From positions 1-7,800 of the forward strand of contig JBGQHM010000316.1 of assembly GCA_041497995.1 (NCBI GenBank): DNA of 7,800 nt, read 5' to 3'. The stretch is from DATKMS01 sp041497995 (GTDB taxonomy: Bacteria; Desulfobacterota; Binatia; HRBIN30). Below are positions 1 through 7,132 of the stretch, piece by piece. The notes under the pieces were generated by a model. It was not told where the DNA came from. It did no database searches and saw nothing but the letters and a program-made list of their open reading frames with translations. The translations under genes and the position numbers were made by a program. Each line of letters begins with the position of its first letter. Position 1 is the first letter of the stretch.

Positions 1-3000
1 ACGGCCGCGGTGGAGGAAGCCGGCGGCGACGTGCTGAAGTTCGCGGGCGACGCGGCGCTGGCGCTGTGGCCCGCCGACGACGAGCAGGAGCTCCGCTCGG
101 CCGTGTTGCGCGCGGCGCAGTGCGGGCTCCGCATTCAGCAGCTGCTCGACCGCGCCGATCTGGGCGACCGGCAGCAGCTCCGCCTGCGCGTCGCACTCGG
201 CGCGGGACAAGTTCAGGTGGCGAGCGTCGGCGGCGTCGAGGGGCGCTGGGAGGTGCTGGTGACGGGGCCGCCGTTCGAGCAGATCGCCACCGCCCTGCGG
301 CAGACGACCCCGGGCCACGTGACGCTTTCACCCGATGCCGCAGGGCTGGTACGGGAGGGGACGCATGGGAGTCAGCTCGCCGCGGGTTGCTTCCAGCTCG
401 AAGCGTTGACGGCGCCCGTTGCGGTGACCGACTTCGGGCCGCTGCCGCGCTGCGGCGAAGCGGCACTGCGCGCCTACGTCCCGCGCGCTGTGCAGGCGCG
501 CCTTGACGCCGGTCAACACGAATGGCTCGGAGAGTTCCGCCGCGTGTCCGTTCTCTTCGCCAACCTCGGCGCGTCGGGCGAGGCCGGCGACGACGTGGCG
601 CAGCTGCAGCGATCCGTCGAGGCTGTGCAGGTGGCGGTGTATCGCTACGGCGGCAGCATCAATCAGCTCGTGGCGGACGAGAAGGGCACGACGCTGGTGG
701 CGGCCTGGGGGGTGGCACAGCACGCGTACGAAGACGATCCCGTGCGCGCGGTGCGCGCCGCGTTGGCGATGCACGAAAGTTTGCACGCGCTCGGCGTCGC
801 CGGGCGCGTGGGGCTGGCCACGGAGCGCATCTTCGCCGGCACGCGCGGCAGCGCGCACCGCATGGAGTTCGGCCTCATGGGCGACGGCGTGAACCTGGCG
901 GCTCGGCTCATGCAAGCGGCGCAACCCATTCTCTGCGACGCGGCGACGCGCTCGGCGGCGCGCAATCGCATCGTCTTCGAGTCACTGGCGCCCCTCACCG
1001 TGAAGGGGAAGTCCGCGCCCGTCGAGGCCTACCGCCCGCGTGCGGCGAAGCCGGCCGTGCCCGAGAGGGCAGCTCCCGTCGGCCGCAGCGCCGAGCTGCG
1101 CCTGCTGGAAGAGCGGCTGCTGGCGCTAGAGCGCAATGGCCGCGGCGGTGTCGTGCTCATCGAAGGAGAGCCGGGCATCGGCAAATCCCGCCTGCTGCGC
1201 CACCTGGTCGAGCGCGCACAGACAGCCGCCGTGCGCACGTTGATCGGCAGCGGCGACGCCATCGAGCGCTCAACGGCGTACCACGCCTGGCGCCCGGTGC
1301 TCGCCAGTCTCTTGGGCCCCGACGCACAAGGCGGCACCGCCGCGCTGGCGGAGCGCCTGCGTGCGCTGGCGGGTGAGGATGTGGCCGAGTCCAGCTACTT
1401 GCCCCTGCTGAACCCGCTGTTGCCCGTTCCCCTCGCCGAGAGCACAACGACGCGCGAGATGACGCCGCGGAGCCGCGCTGACGGCGTGCGCGATCTTCTC
1501 GTCCGGATTCTACGTACCGCTGCGGCGCGCGCCCCGGTGCTGCTCATCCTCGAGGACGCACACTGGCTGGACTCGGCGTCGTGGGAGCTGGCCGAAGCGG
1601 TGGCGCAGCGGCTACCGTCACTGTTGCTCGTCATCGGTACGCGCCCGCTCGGCACGAAGGAGCAGGCGGGGGAACGCCTGCTGGCGCTGCCCGGCGCGTT
1701 GCATCTGCGACTCGACGTGCTCGCACCCGAGGAGAGTCTGGCGCTCGTGTGCCAGCGCCTCGACGTGGACGTCGTGCCGGAGGCGCTCGCCCGCTTTATC
1801 CGCGAGCGCGCCGAAGGCCATCCGCTGTTTATCGAAGAGCTGACCTACGCCCTGCGCGACGGCGGCTTCGTGCGGGTCGAGGGCGGCGAGTGTCGCATCG
1901 CCACCGCGAGCGGCGCGCTGGAGTCGATCGCGATGCCGGTGACGGTGCAGGGAGTGGTGACGTCGCGCATCGACGCCCTCACGCCGCAGGAACAGCTCAC
2001 GCTCAAGGTGGCCAGCGTGATCGGGCAGCGCTTCGAGGTGCGCACGCTGCGCGACGTCCATCCGATCGCTGCCGATCGCGGCGGGCTCGCGGGTCAGCTC
2101 GCGACGATGGAGCGCCTGCAGCTCTTGCAACTCTTGCGGCTCTTGCAGCTCTTGCAGTTCGCGCCGGAGGTGGAGCCAGGCTATGCGTTCAAGCACGCCG
2201 TCATCCAAGGCATCGCCTACGGGCTGCTGCCGTACGCACAGCGCCAGCCGCTGCATCGCGCTGTGGCCACCTGGTATGAAAGAGAGCAGCCGGGCGACGT
2301 TCCGTTGCTCTACCCGCTGCTCGCTCACCACTGGCGAGAAGCCGGGGAGCGCGCCAAGGCGATCGACTACCTGGAGAAAGCCGGTGAGCACGCGCTCATG
2401 TCGACCTACGCCAACCGAGAGGCCGAGCGCTTCTTCAGCCAGCTCCTGGCACTCGCCAAGGAGACTGGCGTTCCCGAGCGCGCCCCTGCCGCCGGGGGCG
2501 CTGACGCGAACGCCGATGCGCACCGCCGCCGCTGGGCGCGCTGGGAGCGCCACTATGGCGAAGCCGTCGCCAACCAGGGCCGGCTCGATGAGGGCAGCCG
2601 ACTCATGGGCGATTCTCTGGCGCGGCTCGGTGATCCGCTGCCGCGGACGCCGCGCCGGTTACAGATGCGTCTGGCTGCACGCCTGTGCCGTCAAATGCTG
2701 CATCGGTTCGTCCCACGGCTGGCGCGGCCCTACGGGGCGGGGGCGGCACGGCATCAGATCGAAGTCGTGCGCGCCTACGCCCGTCTAGGTGCCTACAGCT
2801 ATGGTCTCGACCGCTACCCGCCGGCGCTGTACGCGCTGATCTCCGGCCTCAACCTGGCCGAGCGCATCGGTCCGACCCCCGAGCTGGCCCTCGCTTACGC
2901 CGACAGCGGCAACGCCGTCGGCATGGTGCCCCTGCATCGCCTGGCGCGGACCTACGGCAGAATGGCGCTGGAGACGGCCGAGCGGGTCGACGATCCATCC

Positions 3001-3891
3001 ACCACGGCAATCGCCCTCGCACGCACGAGCATCTATCGGACGGTCACGGGCGATTGGGAGGCCAGCAAAGCGCTGGAGCGATCGCGCGAGATCTCCGAGC
3101 GCCTGGGCAACAATGCCCAATGGGAGGAGAGTACCTACGTCCTCTTGCGGCTCCACTATTTCCGCGGCGAGCTCGAGCGCGCCGCCGCTCTCTCTACGCA
3201 GCTCTACGCCAGGGCGTGCGACAGCGGCGCTCTCGTCCATCAGATCTGGGCCTCGGAGGCACACGCCGAGTGCCTGCTCCGCCTCGGCGCCCTCGACGAC
3301 GCCATCGAGCGCGCGCAGGCGATGCTCGCGCTCATTCAGGAACGCCAGGCCGCCGCCCACACGGCGCTGGGTGCGTGGGGCGTGCTCGCGAGCGCGTGGC
3401 GGCGCAAGGGCGATCTGGCACAAGCGGCACAAGCCGCGGTGGCAGCGGCGCAGACCATGGAACAGGCGTCGGGGGCGACCTTCAACTTCGATGGGTTCAT
3501 CGGCATGGCCGAGGCGAGCGTGGCCATGATCGAGACGGGCAGAAGCGACGCCGCGCGGCTGGCGTTGGCGCAGCGCGCTTGCCGCACGTTGCGCTGGTAC
3601 GCCACGCGGGTCACGATCACGGAGCCGGCAGCGCGTCTGTGGCAAGGATGCTTCGACTGGGCGCGGGGGCGGCACGGGCGCGCGCGGCAATCCTGGCTCG
3701 CCAGTCTGGCCGCGGCGGAGCGCATGTCGTTGCCCTACGACGCCGCCCTGGCGCGCCGCGAGATCGGCCGCCGCTTGCCCGCGGATGACGCCGAGCGGCG
3801 CGGTCATCTGGAGCAGGCCGCTGTGCTCTTCACGCAGCTCGGGGCGGTGTGGGATGCAGCCCACGCTCGTGCCCTCGCCGAAGAGCCGTAA
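1..3891 (+). CDS. Soluble adenylyl cyclase-like protein: tandem class III cyclase domains, P-loop ATPase and TPR-like tail (5' partial)
   Basis: The reading frame is open to the window edge and begins inside a conserved cyclase motif, so the true start lies upstream; the GTG at 10 is used only for numbering. Residues 5-17 (GGDVLKFAGDAAL) are the second metal-site loop of a first cyclase domain, with Lys10 and metal-ligand Asp14. A second cyclase domain spans about 175-345. It has lost its metal aspartates (FANL at 183-186) but keeps the catalytic Asn295 and Arg299 of VNLAAR. A STAND/AAA-type ATPase follows: Walker A GEPGIGKS 386-393, Walker B LLILED 511-516, GHPLFIEEL 603-611 and VASVIGQRF 667-675. 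From about 750 to 1293 comes an alpha-helical TPR-like region. No membrane segment or LuxR-type HTH is visible. Likely role: cytosolic ATP-to-cAMP signalling or a regulatory ATPase, by resemblance to ADCY10. Catalytic activity is uncertain because the substrate-selecting residues are unusual. It is probably the first visible gene of an operon with the next two. Confidence 0.88.
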   Translation, partial: TAAVEEAGGDVLKFAGDAALALWPADDEQELRSAVLRAAQCGLRIQQLLDRADLGDRQQLRLRVALGAGQVQVASVGGVEGRWEVLVTGPPFEQIATALRQTTPGHVTLSPDAAGLVREGTHGSQLAAGCFQLEALTAPVAVTDFGPLPRCGEAALRAYVPRAVQARLDAGQHEWLGEFRRVSVLFANLGASGEAGDDVAQLQRSVEAVQVAVYRYGGSINQLVADEKGTTLVAAWGVAQHAYEDDPVRAVRAALAMHESLHALGVAGRVGLATERIFAGTRGSAHRMEFGLMGDGVNLAARLMQAAQPILCDAATRSAARNRIVFESLAPLTVKGKSAPVEAYRPRAAKPAVPERAAPVGRSAELRLLEERLLALERNGRGGVVLIEGEPGIGKSRLLRHLVERAQTAAVRTLIGSGDAIERSTAYHAWRPVLASLLGPDAQGGTAALAERLRALAGEDVAESSYLPLLNPLLPVPLAESTTTREMTPRSRADGVRDLLVRILRTAAARAPVLLILEDAHWLDSASWELAEAVAQRLPSLLLVIGTRPLGTKEQAGERLLALPGALHLRLDVLAPEESLALVCQRLDVDVVPEALARFIRERAEGHPLFIEELTYALRDGGFVRVEGGECRIATASGALESIAMPVTVQGVVTSRIDALTPQEQLTLKVASVIGQRFEVRTLRDVHPIAADRGGLAGQLATMERLQLLQLLRLLQLLQFAPEVEPGYAFKHAVIQGIAYGLLPYAQRQPLHRAVATWYEREQPGDVPLLYPLLAHHWREAGERAKAIDYLEKAGEHALMSTYANREAERFFSQLLALAKETGVPERAPAAGGADANADAHRRRWARWERHYGEAVANQGRLDEGSRLMGDSLARLGDPLPRTPRRLQMRLAARLCRQMLHRFVPRLARPYGAGAARHQIEVVRAYARLGAYSYGLDRYPPALYALISGLNLAERIGPTPELALAYADSGNAVGMVPLHRLARTYGRMALETAERVDDPSTTAIALARTSIYRTVTGDWEASKALERSREISERLGNNAQWEESTYVLLRLHYFRGELERAAALSTQLYARACDSGALVHQIWASEAHAECLLRLGALDDAIERAQAMLALIQERQAAAHTALGAWGVLASAWRRKGDLAQAAQAAVAAAQTMEQASGATFNFDGFIGMAEASVAMIETGRSDAARLALAQRACRTLRWYATRVTITEPAARLWQGCFDWARGRHGRARQSWLASLAAAERMSLPYDAALARREIGRRLPADDAERRGHLEQAAVLFTQLGAVWDAAHARALAEEP
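2119..2160 (+). repeat. In-frame 9-bp tandem repeat coding (Q/R)LL units
   Basis: Four consecutive 9-base units occupy 2119-2127, 2128-2136, 2137-2145 and 2146-2154, with a partial fifth to 2160. The consensus is CAGCTCTTG; unit 2 has CAA and unit 3 has CGG in the first codon. They encode QLL QLL RLL QLL QF (residues 704-717) just after the winged-helix-like part of the ATPase module. The period keeps the frame, and the product is a leucine-rich amphipathic helix. It looks like a slippage expansion of an ordinary helix rather than a separate domain. Confidence 0.85.
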
Positions 3892-3897
3892 GGGATC

Positions 3898-3904
3898 GAG
3901 GAGG
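3898..3904 (+). promoter_or_regulatory. Strong ribosome binding site for the CruF-like gene
   Basis: GAGGAGG lies 5 bases before the ATG at 3910, in the 18-base gap after the cyclase-like gene. It fixes the start of the membrane protein. With no room for an independent promoter in the gap, it supports co-transcription with the upstream gene. Confidence 0.75.
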
Positions 3905-3909
3905 CTGGC

Positions 3910-4905
3910 ATGTTGGTCGAGAGCACCATCGTCAAGTTCGAATGGGGGATCCTGTGCGTCGGACTCCTCTATACCGTCTACGCGTGGCGCCATGGCGGGG
4001 CCTACTTCGGCCTGATGCTGCCGGCGATCGCCGCGTACTCCTTCGTGTGCGAGCAGATCGCCGGCCGTCTGACCAAAACCTACTACTACGCGCCGTTCAC
4101 CTTGCAGCTCTGTGCCCACGGCAGCGCCACGCATGTCGGCACCTGTGCCGTGCCCGACTTCTGCGTTCCACTGGCGATCCCGGTTGCCGAGGCGATCATC
4201 TTCTTCACGGTCATTCGTACCACGGATCAATTGAAGCCGCCGTGGTATGCGCGGCCGTTTCTCGATGCGTTGCTGGCGATGAACATCGACGTGATCTTCG
4301 ATCCCGTCGTCTCCACCGCCGTCTGGTGCGGCCCGGATCCGCGGCCTGCATGGATGGGCCTGGGTTTCTGGACCTGGCTGCAGCGGCCCACCGATCCGGG
4401 GCTCTGGTTCGGTGTGCCGTTCAACAACTACATTGCGTGGTTCGGGGCGGTCTTCGGTTTCTCGGTCGCCCTGCGCGGCCTGGAGTACTTGTTGGGTTTC
4501 GAGCGCCATGATCTGCGGGGCTACTTCTGGAAATCACTCGGCGCGATGCTGCTGGTGGCGCTGGCCGCCGTGGTCGTCGGGGGGCTCACCGTCGTGGTGC
4601 TGAACCTCGGTTTCTTCGTGTCGGACTCGGACGTGTGGCGTTGGGCGTTCATCGTCGGCCTGATCGCCGTGGCCGCGGCGATCACTTTGCCGTCGCTCCC
4701 GCGTTGGCATTGGGGGCATCCCGTTCAATGGTCGCTGCTGATCGGGAACGCGTTCTTCTTCGCGGCAGCGCTTGTGATGATCCTCGATCACCGGCTGTAC
4801 GACGGCCGGCCATGGCTCTTGTGGGTGTGGCTGGGGACGACGACGACGGGCATGATCTTCGGCGCCGCACCATACTGGCACCGCCTGTTGCTAGGCCGGC
4901 GATGA
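3910..4905 (+). CDS. Multi-pass membrane protein resembling the carotenoid hydratase CruF/DUF422 family
   Basis: 331 residues, mostly hydrophobic, with about eight membrane segments by eye (near 11-27, 33-51, 85-103, 118-136, 168-194, 208-232, 244-261, 273-292, 302-320). The best family clue is the middle: a DVIFDP motif at 127-132, a tryptophan-rich stretch (FWTW 153-156) and WFGVPFNNYIAWF at 166-178. These resemble the DP...W.W...YFGIP..NF.GW signature of CruF-type carotenoid 1,2-hydratases and bisanhydrobacterioruberin hydratases. Glu48 followed by TYYYAP (57-62) could match the family's early E...Y.Y motif. The match is by eye, so function is tentative; it could be an uncharacterised relative. 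A loop at 68-85 carries C68, H70, H75, C79 and C85. The start follows a strong Shine-Dalgarno sequence. The stop overlaps the next start by four bases, so it is probably translationally coupled to the UbiA-family enzyme. Confidence 0.8.
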   Translation: MLVESTIVKFEWGILCVGLLYTVYAWRHGGAYFGLMLPAIAAYSFVCEQIAGRLTKTYYYAPFTLQLCAHGSATHVGTCAVPDFCVPLAIPVAEAIIFFTVIRTTDQLKPPWYARPFLDALLAMNIDVIFDPVVSTAVWCGPDPRPAWMGLGFWTWLQRPTDPGLWFGVPFNNYIAWFGAVFGFSVALRGLEYLLGFERHDLRGYFWKSLGAMLLVALAAVVVGGLTVVVLNLGFFVSDSDVWRWAFIVGLIAVAAAITLPSLPRWHWGHPVQWSLLIGNAFFFAAALVMILDHRLYDGRPWLLWVWLGTTTTGMIFGAAPYWHRLLLGRR

Positions 4906-5990
4906 GTCACGCCGCGCGAGCCTTGTGGCGCACCGCCGTCGACGTCGAGCATTTCGCTCGCATCCACTTCATGGGCTTCTCGGTGATGTGGCCGATCCTG
5001 GGCGCCATCTCGGTCGCACCACGGGACGCGGCGCGCGTTCTACCCGCGCTGCTCGCCGTGACGCTGTGCTTCCATCTCTACGCCGCCGTCCTCAACGACG
5101 TCGTCGATCTCGACGTCGACCGCACGCAACCCTTGCGCGCCAACCACCCGCTGGTGCGCGGCGCGCTCAGCCGCCGCACCGCGCTCGCCTTCGCTCTCGC
5201 GCAAGTGCCGCTCGCCTTCGTGCTGTTGAGGCGCTTCGGCGCCGGCGCCGCAATCGCCCTCGCCACCGCGTTTGTGTTCATGGCAATCTACGATCTCTGG
5301 GGCAAACGCTGCCCGGTGCCCCCGCTCACCGATGCTGCCCAAGGGGTGGCCTGGGGCGCCCTCGCCTGTGTCGGCGCGTTCGCCACCGGAAGTCAGCCGA
5401 ATGCGCTGACGGCGGTCGTCTTCGCCTACGCCGTCGGCTACCTGCTGCTCATCAACGGCGTGCACGGCGGGGTGCGTGATCTTGAGAACGACTTCGCCCG
5501 CGGAACGCGGACGACGGCCATCTTCCTGGGAATGCGCCTCGCGGCCGACGGAGTGTTGCAGGTGCCGCAGCGCGCGTGGCGGTTCTGCTTCGCCGTGCAG
5601 GGCGTCCTGGTCATACTGACCTTCGTGCCACTGGCGCGTAACGACGTCGCCTTCAGCCCCGGCGCGCTCTCTGTGGCGTGGGCTGTGACGATTGCGCTCG
5701 CCGTGTTGTGTCTCGTGCTGATGCGGCAAGTCTTGCGACCGGGCGACACGGCTTGGGAGATGGCCTACCGTCTTCACCTCGCCGTGTTGCTATGGCCGCT
5801 CGTTTTCCTGTTCGCGGGCTACGCCGGCGGGACGACCGGCGCCGCTCTCATCGTGCTCTTCTTCCTGCCGATCATTTTGATGAAGGGGGGCCGGCGGATG
5901 GTTCGCTTCGCTTGGGACACGACACGGGCGCGGCTGCACCTCGCACTGCGTCCCACGGCTCCGCGGTCCACTCGCACCGACGGGCTGTAG
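4902..5990 (+). CDS. UbiA-family membrane prenyltransferase
   Basis: 362 residues, starting at the ATG that overlaps the preceding stop codon (ATGA). The frame is open back to 4635, but that would bury the start deep in the upstream gene. Both aspartate-rich motifs of UbiA enzymes, which bind Mg2+-prenyl diphosphate, are present: NDxxDxxxD at N65-D66-D69-D73 and DxxxD at D193-D197, the latter followed by GTRTTA. The motif YDLWGKR at 130-136 matches the conserved Y..(G)K segment. Multiple hydrophobic helices fit an integral-membrane enzyme of slightly more than usual UbiA length. The family transfers a prenyl chain to an aromatic or polyene acceptor; the acceptor cannot be read from sequence. 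The CruF-like partner makes a lycopene-elongase-type role (as in bacterioruberin synthesis) attractive, but quinone, tocopherol-like or other acceptors remain possible. No strong Shine-Dalgarno is seen (AGG at 4893-4895), consistent with coupling. The last 67 codons are antisense to the desaturase frame. Confidence 0.9.
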   Translation: MSHAARALWRTAVDVEHFARIHFMGFSVMWPILGAISVAPRDAARVLPALLAVTLCFHLYAAVLNDVVDLDVDRTQPLRANHPLVRGALSRRTALAFALAQVPLAFVLLRRFGAGAAIALATAFVFMAIYDLWGKRCPVPPLTDAAQGVAWGALACVGAFATGSQPNALTAVVFAYAVGYLLLINGVHGGVRDLENDFARGTRTTAIFLGMRLAADGVLQVPQRAWRFCFAVQGVLVILTFVPLARNDVAFSPGALSVAWAVTIALAVLCLVLMRQVLRPGDTAWEMAYRLHLAVLLWPLVFLFAGYAGGTTGAALIVLFFLPIILMKGGRRMVRFAWDTTRARLHLALRPTAPRSTRTDGL

Positions 5991-7046
5991 CGGCGCGCCG
6001 CGGTGCGCTCGCAGGTCGCGGAACGAGATGAGCCGCTGGGCTTCCTCGTCCCAAAGCGCGAGCCGGAAGTTGCGCAGGCTGTCACGCGGCGTCAGCCGGT
6101 TCACTCTCGCCAGCTCGGGATGATCGCGCAGGCACTCGGGCAACCGATAGTTGGGCACGCGGGTGCACAGGTGGTGGATGTGATGCAGGCCGATGTGACC
6201 GCTGAACCACTGCAGCCAGGGCGGCAATTCGAAGAATGAGCTGCCGCACAACCCGGCTGCGTAGAAGTCCCACGCCGCGCTGTTCGTCCAGTACGTCTCC
6301 TCGAACTGATGCTGAGCGAAGAACAGCCACATGCCGATCCAAGCCATGAGAAAGAGAATCGGCAGCTCGACGAGCACGGCCCGGTGCGGGCCAACGAGCC
6401 ACCCGAGCGCGCACCAGAAAACGAGGATGGCAGCGTTGGTGCCGAGGATGCTTCGGCGCGTGGCCGCCCGCGGCGCCGGCAGCTTGATGGGCAGCCGATG
6501 GCGGACGAAGAACTGGAAGATCCCACCGAGTCCGACGATGACGAGAGGGCTGCGATAGGCACGGTAGAGCAGACGCCGCCACCGCGGCGCGGCCAGGTAC
6601 TCGGCCACGGTGAGTGTATTGATCTCGCCGATGCTGCGGCGGTCGAGGTCGCCGAGGTTGCCGTGATGGACGGCGTGCGCGCGCCGCCAGAATTCGTAGG
6701 GAGTGATGGTGAGCACCCCGAGCAAGCGTCCGACGCGATCGTTGGCGGCGCGCCTCGGCAAGAACGAGCCGTGACCGCAGTCGTGCTGGATGATGAAGAG
6801 ACGCATCATGAATCCGGCCGCCGGCAGCGCGAGACAGAGCGCCAGCCAGTAGGCGCGGTCGACGAGCCACGCCATCGTCGCCCACAGCGCCAGGAGAGCG
6901 ATCACGTTCCCCGCGAGCTGTCGCACGCTGCGTCCAACCTGCGGCTGGGCGTAGCGGGCCACCACCTTCGCCCAGCGGCGCCCTTCTGCCTCGGCCGCGA
7001 TCCGAGTCTGCGGGTGCGCCATAGCTTGCTCCGCAGTCGTCGCCAT
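5790..7046 (-). CDS. Membrane fatty-acid desaturase (DesA/omega-6-like acyl-lipid type)
   Basis: 418 residues from the ATG at 7046. It has the three histidine boxes that hold the di-iron centre: HDCGH at 88-92, HAVHH at 124-128 and HHIHH at 288-292. It also has HQFEETYW near 246-253, typical of DesA-like desaturases. Hydrophobic segments near 46-60, 66-84, 204-219 and 224-245 fit the usual membrane hairpins. The role is O2-dependent introduction of double bonds into membrane acyl chains; regiospecificity is not readable. Recognisable family sequence ends near residue 346 (LWDEEAQRLISFRDL). The remaining roughly 70 residues are charged and proline-rich and mostly lie antisense to the prenyltransferase gene, so they are probably run-on with no stop codon. 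GGAG sits 6 bases before this ATG. A GTG at 7058 and an ATG at 7022 are in-frame alternatives with similar spacing. Transcription may come from its own promoter just upstream. Confidence 0.92.
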   Translation of the reverse strand: MATTAEQAMAHPQTRIAAEAEGRRWAKVVARYAQPQVGRSVRQLAGNVIALLALWATMAWLVDRAYWLALCLALPAAGFMMRLFIIQHDCGHGSFLPRRAANDRVGRLLGVLTITPYEFWRRAHAVHHGNLGDLDRRSIGEINTLTVAEYLAAPRWRRLLYRAYRSPLVIVGLGGIFQFFVRHRLPIKLPAPRAATRRSILGTNAAILVFWCALGWLVGPHRAVLVELPILFLMAWIGMWLFFAQHQFEETYWTNSAAWDFYAAGLCGSSFFELPPWLQWFSGHIGLHHIHHLCTRVPNYRLPECLRDHPELARVNRLTPRDSLRNFRLALWDEEAQRLISFRDLRAHRGAPLQPVGASGPRSRGTQCEVQPRPCRVPSEANHPPAPLHQNDRQEEEHDESGAGRPAGVAREQENERP

Positions 7047-7066
7047 CCCGTGCTCCACGGCTCGCC

Positions 7067-7095
7067 TCTATACCGCAGTCAGGGCCTGCCTCCAA
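7067..7095 (-). promoter_or_regulatory. Possible sigma70-type promoter for the desaturase gene
   Basis: On the minus strand, TTGGAG (7095-7090) and TATAGA (7072-7067) are separated by 17 bases, in front of the desaturase start. Only about 3 of 6 and 4 of 6 positions match the consensus boxes. Initiation a few bases after TATAGA would fall next to the GTG at 7058, which would favour the ATG at 7046 as the real start. Weak, by-eye evidence. Confidence 0.3.
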
Positions 7096-7115
7096 AATCG
7101 ACGCCTACTCGGCGT
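7094..7115 (-). terminator. Possible weak intrinsic terminator after the TPR gene
   Basis: On the minus strand a perfect 5-bp stem (ACGCC/GGCGT, 7115-7101) closes a 5-base loop and is followed, after CGA, by four T residues (7097-7094). It lies 18 bases past the TPR gene's stop. The stem is short and the T-run minimal, so read-through into the desaturase gene is plausible. Confidence 0.35.
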
Positions 7116-7132
7116 ATCGGATCCAGACAGAC

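Noticed and set aside
10..12. GTG as the start of the cyclase-like gene
   Set aside because: The next residues are already the conserved metal-site loop of a cyclase domain and the frame is open to the window edge, so the gene must begin upstream.
1618..2553. 311-codon minus-strand open frame within the cyclase-like gene
   Set aside because: It is antisense to the ATPase module. Its LQELQEPQELQ stretch is simply the complement of the 9-bp repeat, and no family motif is visible.
2785..4509. 574-codon open frame on the minus strand
   Set aside because: It lies antisense to two well-supported genes and spans their junction. Its Arg/Gly/His/Gln-rich product has no recognisable motif. Long antisense frames are expected at this GC content.
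4635..4901. N-terminal extension of the UbiA frame back to an ATG at 4635
   Set aside because: It would overlap the membrane protein gene by 271 bases and add Arg/Asp-rich sequence atypical of UbiA. The ATGA junction start at 4902 begins directly before the normal domain.
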